Assembly: GCF_900637205.1 (NCBI RefSeq)
Contig: NZ_LR134355.1
Span: forward strand, 3,410,001 to 3,474,000
DNA length: 64,000 nucleotides
Source: Mycolicibacterium chitae
GTDB taxonomy: Bacteria; Actinomycetota; Actinomycetes; Mycobacteriales; Mycobacteriaceae
Reading direction: 5' to 3'
The number at the start of each line of letters is the position of its first letter. Positions within the stretch are counted from its first letter, which is position 1. Shown here one piece after another: positions 28,320 through 36,642 of the stretch. A program made the translations under genes and the position numbers. The notes beneath the pieces were generated by a model. It had not been told where the DNA came from and did no database searches. It was given only the letters and a program-made list of their open reading frames with translations.

Positions 28320-29696
28320 ATGTCTCAGATACGCCCCTACCATGTGGCGATCGTCGGCTCTGGTCCCTCCGGATATTTCGCCGCCGCGGCACTGCTGAAG
28401 CAGGCCGACGACAGCGGCGGCGCGGATGTCCGGATCGATATGTTGGAAATGTTGCCGACGCCCTGGGGTCTGGTGCGCTCCGGGGTGGCGCCCGATCATC
28501 CGAAGATCAAGACCATCAGCGCCCAGTTCGAGAAGACCGCCGCCGACCCGCGGTTCCGCTTCTTCGGCAACATCACCGCCGGCGAGCACGTGCAGGCCGA
28601 GGAACTCGCCGAGCGCTACGACGCGGTGATCTACGCGATCGGCGCGCAGGCCGACCGCCCGCTGGGCATCCCCGGCGAGGATCTGCCCGGCAGCATCGCC
28701 GCCGTCGACTTCGTGGGGTGGTACAACGCGCACCCGCATTTCGAGCACATGGCCCCGGACCTGGCCGGCCGGCGCGCCGTGGTGATCGGCAACGGCAACG
28801 TCGCCCTGGACGTGGCCCGCATCTTGGTCACCGATCCGGAGGCGCTCGCGGCCACCGACATCGCCGACCACGCACTCGAGTCGCTGGGACCGCGCGGCGT
28901 CGAGGAGGTCGTGGTGCTGGGCCGGCGCGGGCCGCTGCAGGCGACGTTCACGACGCTGGAACTGCGCGAGCTGGCCGACCTGGAGGGCCTTGCCGACGTC
29001 GACGTCGTCCTGGACCCCGCGGACTTCGCCGACATCAGCGACGAGGACCTCGAGGCCGCCGGAAAGACGGTCAAGCAGAACATCAAGGTCTTGCGCAGCT
29101 ACCTCGATCACGAACGCAGGCCGGGCAACCGCCGCATCGTGTTCCGGTTCCGCACCTCCCCCGTCGAGATCAAGGGCGACGAGCGGGTGGAGTCGATCGT
29201 GTTGGGCCGCAACGAACTCGTGGCCGACGACACCGGCCGCATCGTGGCCAAGGACACCGGCGTGCGCGAGGAGTTGCCGGCCCGGTTGGTGGTCCGGGCC
29301 GTCGGGTATCGCGGCCGGCCGGTGCCGGGATTGCCGTTCGACGACCGCAGCGGCACCATCCCCAACACCGAGGGGCAGGTGCAGGGCAGCAACAACGAGT
29401 TCGTCGTCGGCTGGATCAAGCGCGGCCCGTCCGGGGTGATCGGCAGCAACAAAAAGGACTCGGCGGCCACCGTCGACCGGTTGCTGGCGGCGCTGGCCGA
29501 CACCGAACTGGCCGAGGTCGGCGCGGATCACACCGAGGACCTTCGGCAGTGGCTGCTGTCCCGGCAGCCCGACCTGGTCACCGGCGAGCACTGGCAGACC
29601 ATCGACGCGCACGAGCGCGGTCTCGGCGAGCCAACGGGCCGGCCCCGGGTGAAGCTGGCCAGTGTGGCCGAACTGCTGCGGGTGGGGCACGCCTAG
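28320..29696 (+). CDS. fprA: NADPH-ferredoxin reductase FprA
   Basis: A 458-residue adrenodoxin-reductase-type flavoprotein passing electrons from NADPH to ferredoxins, for example for P450s or iron-sulfur work. It has the FAD site AIVGSGPSGYFAAAALL and MLPTPWGLVRSGVAPDHPKIK, the NADPH site VIGNGNVALDVARIL, and GWIKRGPSGVIGSNKKD near the end. The ATG at 28320 is used (MSQIRPYHVA); a longer frame begins 27 bases upstream. Next to prfB, this keeps the mycobacterial order. Confidence 0.96.
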   Translation: MSQIRPYHVAIVGSGPSGYFAAAALLKQADDSGGADVRIDMLEMLPTPWGLVRSGVAPDHPKIKTISAQFEKTAADPRFRFFGNITAGEHVQAEELAERYDAVIYAIGAQADRPLGIPGEDLPGSIAAVDFVGWYNAHPHFEHMAPDLAGRRAVVIGNGNVALDVARILVTDPEALAATDIADHALESLGPRGVEEVVVLGRRGPLQATFTTLELRELADLEGLADVDVVLDPADFADISDEDLEAAGKTVKQNIKVLRSYLDHERRPGNRRIVFRFRTSPVEIKGDERVESIVLGRNELVADDTGRIVAKDTGVREELPARLVVRAVGYRGRPVPGLPFDDRSGTIPNTEGQVQGSNNEFVVGWIKRGPSGVIGSNKKDSAATVDRLLAALADTELAEVGADHTEDLRQWLLSRQPDLVTGEHWQTIDAHERGLGEPTGRPRVKLASVAELLRVGHA

Positions 29697-29718
29697 CAGC
29701 ACCGGTCGCGCGAGCGGA

Positions 29719-30039
29719 TCAGTCCTGGCCGAAGCGCCAATTGTCGGGATTCTTGGGCGAATACACGACGGGGATCAATTGGCCCATGGTCGGCCAGGTG
29801 TCGACGTCGACGACCATCCGCTGGTACACCACGTGCTCCTGGACCGTCGGTCCGTTGATCACGCCGCTGATGGTGACGTACTGCTCGCCGACGTCTTCCG
29901 GGCGTGGGCTGACCCCGGTGACCAGCAGCGTGCCGTGCGCCATGTCCGAGCCGGGCCGGGGGCCGCGCTTCATGAATCGGGGCCCGATCAACAGGACCAG
30001 GGCGCCGACGAGGAGGAGCAGCACTCCGATTTCCCACAC
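29719..30039 (-). CDS. Small membrane-anchored protein, unknown function
   Basis: A 106-residue protein from a GTG start, with one N-terminal membrane helix ([17 protein letters not shown]) and an exposed beta-rich domain ([53 protein letters not shown]). The pattern suggests an OB-like or membrane-bound regulatory domain. It is seen beside fprA or hisN in other mycobacteria. No function can be assigned. It is convergent with fprA and divergent from hisN. Confidence 0.75.
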   Translation of the reverse strand: MWEIGVLLLLVGALVLLIGPRFMKRGPRPGSDMAHGTLLVTGVSPRPEDVGEQYVTISGVINGPTVQEHVVYQRMVVDVDTWPTMGQLIPVVYSPKNPDNWRFGQD

Positions 30040-30062
30040 GCACTCATGGTAGGACTCCTGTC

Positions 30063-30851
30063 ATGAGTGACCGCCAAGTCCACGAAGATCTCTCCCTCGC
30101 CCTCGCGCTGGCCGATCAGGCCGACGCCATCACGCTGGACCGGTTCGGGGCACTCGACCTGCGGATCGACACCAAGCCCGACCTGACCCCGGTCACCGAC
30201 GCCGACGAGTCCGCCGAGACCGAACTGCGTGGCGCCCTGGCCCGCGAGCGGCCCGACGACGCCATCTTCGGCGAGGAGTTCGGCGGTGAGCCGCTGCGCG
30301 AGGGCCGCCAGTGGGTCATCGACCCGATCGACGGCACCAAGAACTTCGTGCGCGGGGTGCCGGTGTGGTGCACGCTGCTGGCGCTGCTCGACGACGGCGT
30401 GCCCGTGGTCGGCGTGGTCAGCGCGCCCGCGCTGGGGCGTCGGTGGTGGGCCGCCCGGGGCGAGGGGGCCCACGGCTCGTTCAACGGCCGCACCCGGCGG
30501 TTGTCGGTATCCGGCGTGTCCGAGCTGAGCGCGGCGAGCCTGTCCTACTCGGACCTGACCACCGGCTGGGAGGACAGCCGGGGGCGGTTCGTCGCCCTCA
30601 CCGACGAGGTCTGGCGAGTACGGGCGTACGGCGATTTCTGGTCCTACTGCCTGGTGGCCGAGGGCGCGGTCGACATCGCCGTCGAACCGGAGGTCAAGCT
30701 GTGGGACCTGGCTCCGCTGGACATCATCGTCCGCGAGGCCGGCGGCCGCTTCACCAGCGTCGATGGCCGCGACGGTCCGCATCACGGCAGCGCCCTGGCG
30801 ACCAACGGACTGGTGCACGATCAGGTGGTGCAGCGCCTGAGCGCGGTGTGA
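30063..30851 (+). CDS. hisN: Histidinol-phosphatase (inositol-monophosphatase type)
   Basis: A 262-residue Mg2+-dependent phosphatase that makes histidinol from histidinol phosphate, the penultimate stage of histidine synthesis. It carries the metal-binding E of IFGEEFGGE, the core [17 protein letters not shown] and the second site [19 protein letters not shown]. It clusters with the HisN type rather than with SuhB because of the N-terminal [14 protein letters not shown]. It is not in a his operon, as is normal for mycobacterial hisN. Confidence 0.9.
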   Translation: MSDRQVHEDLSLALALADQADAITLDRFGALDLRIDTKPDLTPVTDADESAETELRGALARERPDDAIFGEEFGGEPLREGRQWVIDPIDGTKNFVRGVPVWCTLLALLDDGVPVVGVVSAPALGRRWWAARGEGAHGSFNGRTRRLSVSGVSELSAASLSYSDLTTGWEDSRGRFVALTDEVWRVRAYGDFWSYCLVAEGAVDIAVEPEVKLWDLAPLDIIVREAGGRFTSVDGRDGPHHGSALATNGLVHDQVVQRLSAV

Positions 30852-30868
30852 ATTACCTAACAAAAGAG

Positions 30869-30896
30869 CCGTACCTTACTTTGGAGTAAGATACGG
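30869..30896. promoter_or_regulatory. Strong operator palindrome over the fadE24-fadE23 promoter
   Basis: CCGTACCTTACT and AGTAAGATACGG are 12-base arms, 11 of 12 complementary, separated by TTGG. The right arm contains TAAGAT, a good -10 hexamer, so a bound repressor would block the promoter. fadE24 starts 42 bases downstream. The size and symmetry fit a TetR-type operator; the TetR gene directly after fadE23 is the obvious candidate binder. Confidence 0.65.
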
Positions 30897-30937
30897 TTGT
30901 TCACACCTGCTCCCCAACCCCTTTGAGGTGCTGACCC

Positions 30938-32320
30938 ATGACCACCAATTCCATCCGCCACGAGAGCGCCGTCGGTCTGCAGAAGCACAAGCGCACCGCC
31001 ACCGATATCGGGCTGGCCCTGATCACCCCGATCGTGGGTCAGGAGTTCCTGGACAAGTACAACCTGCGCGACCCGCTCAACCGGGGTTTGCGCTACGGGG
31101 TCAGGACGGTGTTCTCCGCGGCCGGCGCCTCGACCCGCCAGTTCAAGCGCGTCCAAGGGCTCGGGAAGGCCCCCACGCGGCTGGAAACCAATGGGGCACA
31201 GAAGGGTTCGGACTACTTCGACCTGACCCCCGATGACGATCAGCAGATGATCGTCGACACGGTGCGCGAATTCGCCGCGGAGATCCTGCGCCCGGCCGCG
31301 CTCGAGGCCGACGAGGCCGCGACCTACCCGCCCGAACTGCTGGCCAAGGCCGCCGAGTTGGGCGTCACCGCCATCAACATCCCCGAGGACTTCGACGGCA
31401 TCGCCGAGCACCGCGCCACGGTGACCAACGCGCTGGTGGCCGAGGCCCTGGCCTACGGCGACATGGGCCTGGCGCTGCCCATCCTGGCGCCCGGCGGCGT
31501 CGCCTCGGCCCTGACCCACTGGGGCAGCGCCGATCAGCAGGCGACCTACCTCGCGGAGTTCGCCGGCGAGAACGTGCCGCAGGCGTGCCTGGCCATCGCC
31601 GAACCGCTGCCGCTGTTCGACCCGACCGCGCTCAAGACCACCGCGGTGCGCACGCCGAGCGGGTACCGGCTGGACGGGGTGAAGTCGCTGGTGCCGGCCG
31701 CCGCCGACGCCGAAATGTTCATCATCGCAGCGCAACTCAACGGCAAGCCCACGCTGTTCATCGTCGAGGCGGGCGCCAAGGGGCTGACCGTCAAGGCCGA
31801 CCCCAGCATGGGCATCCGCGCCGCCGCCCTCGGCCAGGTGGAGCTGGACAAGGTGTCCGTGCCGCTGTCGGCGCGCCTCGGCGAGGACGTCGAGGAGGCC
31901 GAGCACGACCGCAACTACTCCGAGGCGATCGCGCTGTCCCGGCTGGGCTGGGCCGCCCTGGCCGTCGGCACCTCGCACGCGGTGCTCGACTACGTCATCC
32001 CCTACGTCAAGGAGCGCGAGGCCTTCGGCGAGCCGATCGCCCACCGGCAGTCGGTGGCGTTCATGTGCGCCAACATCGCCATCGAACTCGACGGCCTGCG
32101 GCTGATCACCTGGCGGGGCGCGTCCCGCGCCGAACAGGGCCTGCCGTTCGCCCGGGAGGCCGCACTGGCCCGCAAGCTCGGCGCCGACAGGGGCATGCAG
32201 ATCGGCCTGGACGGCGTCCAGCTGCTCGGCGGACACGGCTACACCAAGGAACACCCGGTCGAGCGGTGGTACCGCGATCTGCGGGCCATCGGCGTCGCTG
32301 AGGGTGTGGTCGTCCTTTAA
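30938..32320 (+). CDS. fadE24: Acyl-CoA dehydrogenase FadE24
   Basis: A 460-residue acyl-CoA-dehydrogenase-family protein. An N-terminal extension of about 90 residues (SAVGLQKHKRTATDIGLALITPIVGQEFLDKYNLRDPLNRGL) precedes the FAD-binding ACAD core (FDLTPDDDQQMIVDTVREFAAEI..., C-terminal GGHGYTKEHPVERWYRDLRAIGVAEG). The usual C-terminal YEGT turn is replaced by AEGVVVL at the very end, so the catalytic Glu would be the one in AEG. It pairs with fadE23 and likely forms a heteromeric dehydrogenase for a specialised acyl-CoA. It lies just behind a strong palindromic operator. Confidence 0.93.
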   Translation: MTTNSIRHESAVGLQKHKRTATDIGLALITPIVGQEFLDKYNLRDPLNRGLRYGVRTVFSAAGASTRQFKRVQGLGKAPTRLETNGAQKGSDYFDLTPDDDQQMIVDTVREFAAEILRPAALEADEAATYPPELLAKAAELGVTAINIPEDFDGIAEHRATVTNALVAEALAYGDMGLALPILAPGGVASALTHWGSADQQATYLAEFAGENVPQACLAIAEPLPLFDPTALKTTAVRTPSGYRLDGVKSLVPAAADAEMFIIAAQLNGKPTLFIVEAGAKGLTVKADPSMGIRAAALGQVELDKVSVPLSARLGEDVEEAEHDRNYSEAIALSRLGWAALAVGTSHAVLDYVIPYVKEREAFGEPIAHRQSVAFMCANIAIELDGLRLITWRGASRAEQGLPFAREAALARKLGADRGMQIGLDGVQLLGGHGYTKEHPVERWYRDLRAIGVAEGVVVL

Positions 32321-32349
32321 GGGCGCCGGCGAGGAAGGGACTGAACACC

Positions 32350-33567
32350 ATGGCTATCAATCTGGAAATGCCCAAGAAGCTGCAGGCGGTCATCGAGAAG
32401 GGCCACCAAGGTGCGGCCGAGATGCTGCGGCCCATCTCGCGCAAGTACGACGTCAAGGAGCACGCCTACCCCGTCGAGCTCGACACCCTGGCCGACCTGT
32501 TCGAGGGCATCTCGGAGGCCAAGACCATCTCGTTCGCCGGGGCCGAGGCGTTCGCCGACACCGCCCACGACGGCAAGAAGACAAATGTCAACGGCGCCAA
32601 CATGTCCGCACTGCTCAATGCCCTCGAGATCAGCTGGGGCGACATCGCGCTGCTGCTGTCGGTGCCGCGGCAGGGCCTGGGCAACGCGGCGATCTCCTCG
32701 GTGGCCACCCCCGAGCAGCTGGAGCGCCTCGGCAAGGACGTGTGGGCCGCCATGGCCATCACCGAGCCCGGCTTCGGCTCGGATTCGGCGGCGGTGACGA
32801 CGACGGCGACCCTCGACGGCGACGAGTACGTCATCAACGGCGAGAAGATCTTCGTGACGGCCGGGTCCCGGGCCTCCCACATCGTGGTGTGGGCGACGCT
32901 GGACAAGTCGAAGGGCCGCGCGGCCATCAAGTCGTTCATCGTGCCGCGCGAGCACCCCGGCGTGATCGTCGAGCGGCTCGAACGCAAGCTGGGCATCAAG
33001 GCCTCCGACACCGCGGTGATCCGGTTCGACAACGCCCGCATCCCCAAGGACAACCTGCTCGGCGACCCGGAGATCCACGTGGAGAAGGGTTTTGCCGGGG
33101 TCATGGAGACCTTCGACAACACCCGTCCCATCGTGGCCGCGATGGCCGTCGGTGTGGCGCGGGCCGCACTCGAGGAGTTGCGCAAGCTGCTCACCGACGC
33201 CGGCATCGAGATCTCCTACGACAAGCCCGCGCACGCCCAGAGCGCCCCGGCCGCGGAGTTCCTCCGGATGGAGGCCGACTGGGAGGCCGGCTACCTGCTG
33301 ACCGTGCGGTCGGCGTGGCAGGCCGACAACCGGATCCCCAACTCCAAGGAAGCCTCGATGGGTAAGGCCAAGGCCGCCCGCGTGGCCAGCGACATCACGC
33401 TGAAGGCCGTCGAATTGGCCGGCACCACCGGCTATTCCGAGCAGACGCTGCTGGAGAAGTGGGCGCGGGACTCGAAGATCCTGGACATCTTCGAGGGCAC
33501 CCAGCAGATCCAGCAGCTGGTGGTGGCCCGCCGACTGCTCGGGCTGTCCTCGACCGAGCTGAAGTAG
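32350..33567 (+). CDS. fadE23: Acyl-CoA dehydrogenase FadE23
   Basis: A 405-residue ACAD with complete features: AMAITEPGFGSDSAAVTTTATLDGDEYVINGEKIFVT, RIPKDNLLG, and the C-terminal KILDIFEGTQQIQQLVVARRLLG holding the EGT turn. It begins 29 bases after fadE24 with an AGGAAGGGA ribosome site and is in the same transcript. The pair is the standard mycobacterial fadE24-fadE23 operon; its physiological substrate is not established. Confidence 0.93.
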   Translation: MAINLEMPKKLQAVIEKGHQGAAEMLRPISRKYDVKEHAYPVELDTLADLFEGISEAKTISFAGAEAFADTAHDGKKTNVNGANMSALLNALEISWGDIALLLSVPRQGLGNAAISSVATPEQLERLGKDVWAAMAITEPGFGSDSAAVTTTATLDGDEYVINGEKIFVTAGSRASHIVVWATLDKSKGRAAIKSFIVPREHPGVIVERLERKLGIKASDTAVIRFDNARIPKDNLLGDPEIHVEKGFAGVMETFDNTRPIVAAMAVGVARAALEELRKLLTDAGIEISYDKPAHAQSAPAAEFLRMEADWEAGYLLTVRSAWQADNRIPNSKEASMGKAKAARVASDITLKAVELAGTTGYSEQTLLEKWARDSKILDIFEGTQQIQQLVVARRLLGLSSTELK

Positions 33568-33609
33568 GACCTCCGACCCCGCCGGCGGGGCGGCCGTAGG
33601 CTGCCTGGC

Positions 33610-34173
33610 ATGGCCCCGCGCGCGACCGGCAACTCCCGCCTTTCCGTGGACGACTGGCTGCAGGCCGGGTACACGCTGATCGCCGAGGACGGCCTGCAGG
33701 CGCTCAAGATCGACCGGCTCTGCGCGCGGCTGGGCGTCACCAAGGGCAGTTTCTACTGGCACTTTTCCGATATGGCCGGCTATCGCAGTGCGCTGATCGA
33801 GGCCTGGGCCGAGCAGCGCGGCGAGGAGCACCGGGTCTACCAAGAGATCCGCGACCGGCCGCCGGCCGAGCGGCTGTCGATGATGATCAAGGCCCTGATC
33901 AGTCCGCGGCATTGGCAGCTGGAGCGGGCCATGCGGGAGTGGGCGCGCACCGACCCCAACGTCGCCGCCAGCGTGGCGGCCGCCGATCGCCGGGTGATCC
34001 GCACGGTGCGGCAGGCGTTCGCCGACCTGGACTTCGCCCCCGAGGAGGCGGAGTTGCGGGCGCAGACCACCTTCGCCGCGGGCATCGGCTTCCTGCAGAT
34101 CGCCGGCAGCAAGACCCCTCCCCTGAGCGCCGCGCAGCGCGAGCGGTTCCTGGAGTTCATGCTCCGCCCCTGA
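33610..34173 (+). CDS. TetR family regulator
   Basis: A 187-residue protein with a clear HTH at about residues 12-55 (VDDWLQAGYTLIAEDGLQALKIDRLCARLGVTKGSFYWHFSDMAGYRSALI). The C-terminal helices (ALISPRHWQLERAMREWARTDPNVAASVAAADRRV) are of the type that regulates fatty-acid or CoA-ester catabolism. It lies 42 bases after fadE23, so it may be co-transcribed and act on the operator before fadE24, or on the downstream dioxygenase operon. Both are inference from location. Confidence 0.88.
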   Translation: MAPRATGNSRLSVDDWLQAGYTLIAEDGLQALKIDRLCARLGVTKGSFYWHFSDMAGYRSALIEAWAEQRGEEHRVYQEIRDRPPAERLSMMIKALISPRHWQLERAMREWARTDPNVAASVAAADRRVIRTVRQAFADLDFAPEEAELRAQTTFAAGIGFLQIAGSKTPPLSAAQRERFLEFMLRP

Positions 34174-34199
34174 GCGTCGCCCCCGAGCCCCGACCCCGA

Positions 34200-34252
34200 G
34201 CGATTTCGGCGTGATTTCCCATGCTGAGCGTGTGCGATCACGCCAGAATCGC
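34200..34252. repeat. Long inverted repeat (16-base arms) after the TetR gene
   Basis: GCGATTTCGGCGTGAT and ATCACGCCAGAATCGC are complementary at 14 of 16 positions and are separated by 21 bases. The structure would form a strong hairpin in RNA. It sits between the TetR stop and the promoter of the dioxygenase operon and lacks a T-tract. Hairpins with this CGATTTCGGCGTGA-type core occur between genes in other mycobacteria as far as I recall. It may act as a terminator or RNA-stability element. Confidence 0.55.
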
Positions 34253-34279
34253 AGGGCGGGTTGACCCGGCGGGTAGGTA

Positions 34280-34302
34280 AAAGTAAAGTCAGTTTCACTT
34301 CT
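34280..34302. promoter_or_regulatory. Candidate TetR-type operator and promoter of the dioxygenase operon
   Basis: AAGTAAAGTCAGTTTCACTT is an imperfect inverted repeat (AAGTnAA...TTnACTT, 6 of 10 paired positions) in an AT-rich stretch, 20 to 40 bases before the dioxygenase ATG. TAAAGT could be the -10. The asymmetry makes this a weak call. Confidence 0.3.
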
Positions 34303-34322
34303 GCTGACCGAGGAGCTTGTCC

Positions 34323-35426
34323 ATGGAATCCTTCGTCCACCTGCGCAAAGGCAAAACCCCCAAGCGCGTTCACGCCGATCTCGACGGCCTCAAGGACGAC
34401 GAACTCGGCCGCGGCGGCTTCGTCGGGCGGACCGCCAACATGTACCGCCGCAACGACCCGACCGCGTATCGCACGGTCGGCCCGCTGCGGCCCACCGACG
34501 TGCTCAGTTCCGAACTCAAGCCGGCCGACGCCACCGATCCCCAGGGCGCTCCCCTGCTGATGTTCTCCAACGCCGACTGCCAGGTTCTGCTGAGCCGCCG
34601 CACCGAGGAGATGCCGTTCTTCGTGCGCTACTTCGACGGCGACCTGCTGTTCTTCGTGCACAAGGGCACCGGCCGGTTGGAAACCGAACTCGGACCGCTG
34701 GACTACCGCGAGGGCGACTGGGTCTACATCCCGAAGGCCTGCACCTGGCGCCAGATCCCGGCCGCCGAGACCACCCTGCTGATGATCCAGGCCACCGAAG
34801 AGTTCCGCGTGCCCCCGGCCGGCACCCTCGGCCGCCACTTCCCGTTCGACCCCGCGCAGGCCACCATCCCGGATCCGCAGCCGATCGACGACGGCGAGGG
34901 CCCGCACGTCGACGGCGAGTACGAGGTCCGCCTCATGCATGATGGCGGCCCCACATCGCTCTTCTACCAACATCATCCGCTCGACGTGGAGGGGTGGCGC
35001 GGCGACAACTTCCCGTTCACCTTCAACATCGACGACTACACGGTCATCACCTCCGAGAGCGTCCACCTGCCCCCCACGGTGCACCTGTTCATGCAGGCCA
35101 CCGGCGTCTACATCATGAATTTCCTGCCCAAGCCGGCCGAGACCGTCCCCGGCACCGAACGCACCCCGTGGTACCACCGCAACGTCGACTACGACGAGAT
35201 CGCGTTCTTCCACGGCGGGACGCTCTACGGCATCCCGATGCCGCCCGGCCTGGTTTCCCATGCGCCGCAAGGGGTTCACCACGGCGCCCCGGAGAAGGCC
35301 CGGGAACGCGCCCGCCGCAAGTTCGACGACTACGACCGGGTGGACTGGTCGGTGATCGCCATCGACACCCGCCGCCGCCTGATTCCCTCCGCCGAAATCC
35401 TCGCCAACGATCTGGGGCAACACTGA
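34323..35426 (+). CDS. Homogentisate 1,2-dioxygenase-like cupin dioxygenase
   Basis: A 367-residue bicupin-type protein of the HGO family. The iron site pattern is visible in WYHRNVDYDEIAFFHGG (His and Glu) and SHAPQGVHHGA (second His), and the N-terminal cupin has FVHKGTGRLETELGPLDYREGDWVYIPK. It would open an aromatic ring using Fe2+ and O2. It is shorter than typical homogentisate dioxygenases (about 440), so the true substrate may be a different dihydroxy aromatic. The ATG at 34323 has an AGGAG ribosome site at 34311. It heads a five-gene coupled operon. Confidence 0.82.
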   Translation: MESFVHLRKGKTPKRVHADLDGLKDDELGRGGFVGRTANMYRRNDPTAYRTVGPLRPTDVLSSELKPADATDPQGAPLLMFSNADCQVLLSRRTEEMPFFVRYFDGDLLFFVHKGTGRLETELGPLDYREGDWVYIPKACTWRQIPAAETTLLMIQATEEFRVPPAGTLGRHFPFDPAQATIPDPQPIDDGEGPHVDGEYEVRLMHDGGPTSLFYQHHPLDVEGWRGDNFPFTFNIDDYTVITSESVHLPPTVHLFMQATGVYIMNFLPKPAETVPGTERTPWYHRNVDYDEIAFFHGGTLYGIPMPPGLVSHAPQGVHHGAPEKARERARRKFDDYDRVDWSVIAIDTRRRLIPSAEILANDLGQH

Positions 35427-35427
35427 G

Positions 35428-36642
35428 ATGACGAGCACCGCAACGACGAACACTGAGACCCGCACCAAGTTCGAGTACGACCGGATCCCGTATCTGGTTG
35501 CCTACCAGAACACTTCGGGCGTCCGCGACGTGTACGGCGGAGTCGCCGAGCTGGTGGTGCTGGAAAGCTATCTGCTCAAGCCCAAGGACAAGCCGTCCGA
35601 CACCGTGCTGGTCTTCATGCACCCCATCGGGGGCGGGGCCTACCTGCCGATGATCAACGGGCTCGCCCGGGCCGGACACCACGTCATCTACTGCAACAGT
35701 CGCTTCCGCGGCACCGACTCCGCGCTGCTGATGGAGAAGGTGGTCGAGGATCTCGGCGAGTGCATCAAGGACGCCAAGAACCGCCTGGGTTATTCGAAGG
35801 TGGTGCTGGCCGGCTGGAGTGGCGGCGGCTCGCTGTCGGTGTTCTACCAGCAGCAGGCCCAGCACCCGACGGTGACCGCGAGCCCGTCCGGCGACGGCCC
35901 CGACCTGACCAAGCTGGGCCTGATCCCGGCCGACGGCATCATGTTGCTCGCGGCGCACATCAGCCGCCACGGCACCATGACCGAATGGCTCGACGCCTCC
36001 ATTCTCGACGAGAACGACCCCAGCAAGCGCGACCCGGAGTTGGACCTCTACAACCCCGACAACCCGAACCAGCCGCCCTACACCGCGGAGTTCCTGGACC
36101 GCTACCGCGAGGCGCAGATCGCCCGCAACCGGCGAATCACCCAGTGGGTCAAGGCCAAGCTCGCCGAACTGCAGGCGGCCGGGCGCCCCGAGGACGAGTT
36201 CGCCTTCGTCGTGCACGGCACCATGGCCGATCCGCGCTGGCTGGACCCGACCGTCGACCCCAACGACCGCAAGCCCGGCACCTGCTATCTGGGCGACCCG
36301 CAGGTGGTCAACAACTCCCCCGTCGGCCTGGCCCGGTTCTGCACGCTGCGCAGCTGGCTGTCGCAGTGGAGCTACGACGACGCCAACGGTGACGCGGTCA
36401 AGGCCGGACCCGACATCGCCGTCCCGGCGCTGGTGATCGGCAACCTGGCCGACGACGCGTGCACCCCCAGCCACACCCGTCGGCTGTTCGAGGCGATCGG
36501 GCACCCCGACAAGGAGATGCACGAGATCGCCGGGGCCAACCACTATTACGCGGGTCCCGACCAACGCGACACCCTGCGCGAGGCGGTCGGGATCTGCACC
36601 GACTGGCTGCACCGGCACGGCTTCTCCCTGGAGACACCGTGA
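35428..36642 (+). CDS. Alpha/beta hydrolase
   Basis: A 404-residue alpha/beta-hydrolase-fold protein. The nucleophile elbow is AGWSGGGSLSVF (Ser), and the fold ends with VPALVIGNLADDACTPSHTRRLFEAIG (acid) and EIAGANHYYAGPDQR (His). A lid insertion of about 100 residues occurs between strands 6 and 7. It begins one base after the dioxygenase stop. It may hydrolyse the ring-cleavage product or an ester substrate; neither is proved. Its stop overlaps the CoA-transferase GTG. Confidence 0.85.
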   Translation: MTSTATTNTETRTKFEYDRIPYLVAYQNTSGVRDVYGGVAELVVLESYLLKPKDKPSDTVLVFMHPIGGGAYLPMINGLARAGHHVIYCNSRFRGTDSALLMEKVVEDLGECIKDAKNRLGYSKVVLAGWSGGGSLSVFYQQQAQHPTVTASPSGDGPDLTKLGLIPADGIMLLAAHISRHGTMTEWLDASILDENDPSKRDPELDLYNPDNPNQPPYTAEFLDRYREAQIARNRRITQWVKAKLAELQAAGRPEDEFAFVVHGTMADPRWLDPTVDPNDRKPGTCYLGDPQVVNNSPVGLARFCTLRSWLSQWSYDDANGDAVKAGPDIAVPALVIGNLADDACTPSHTRRLFEAIGHPDKEMHEIAGANHYYAGPDQRDTLREAVGICTDWLHRHGFSLETP

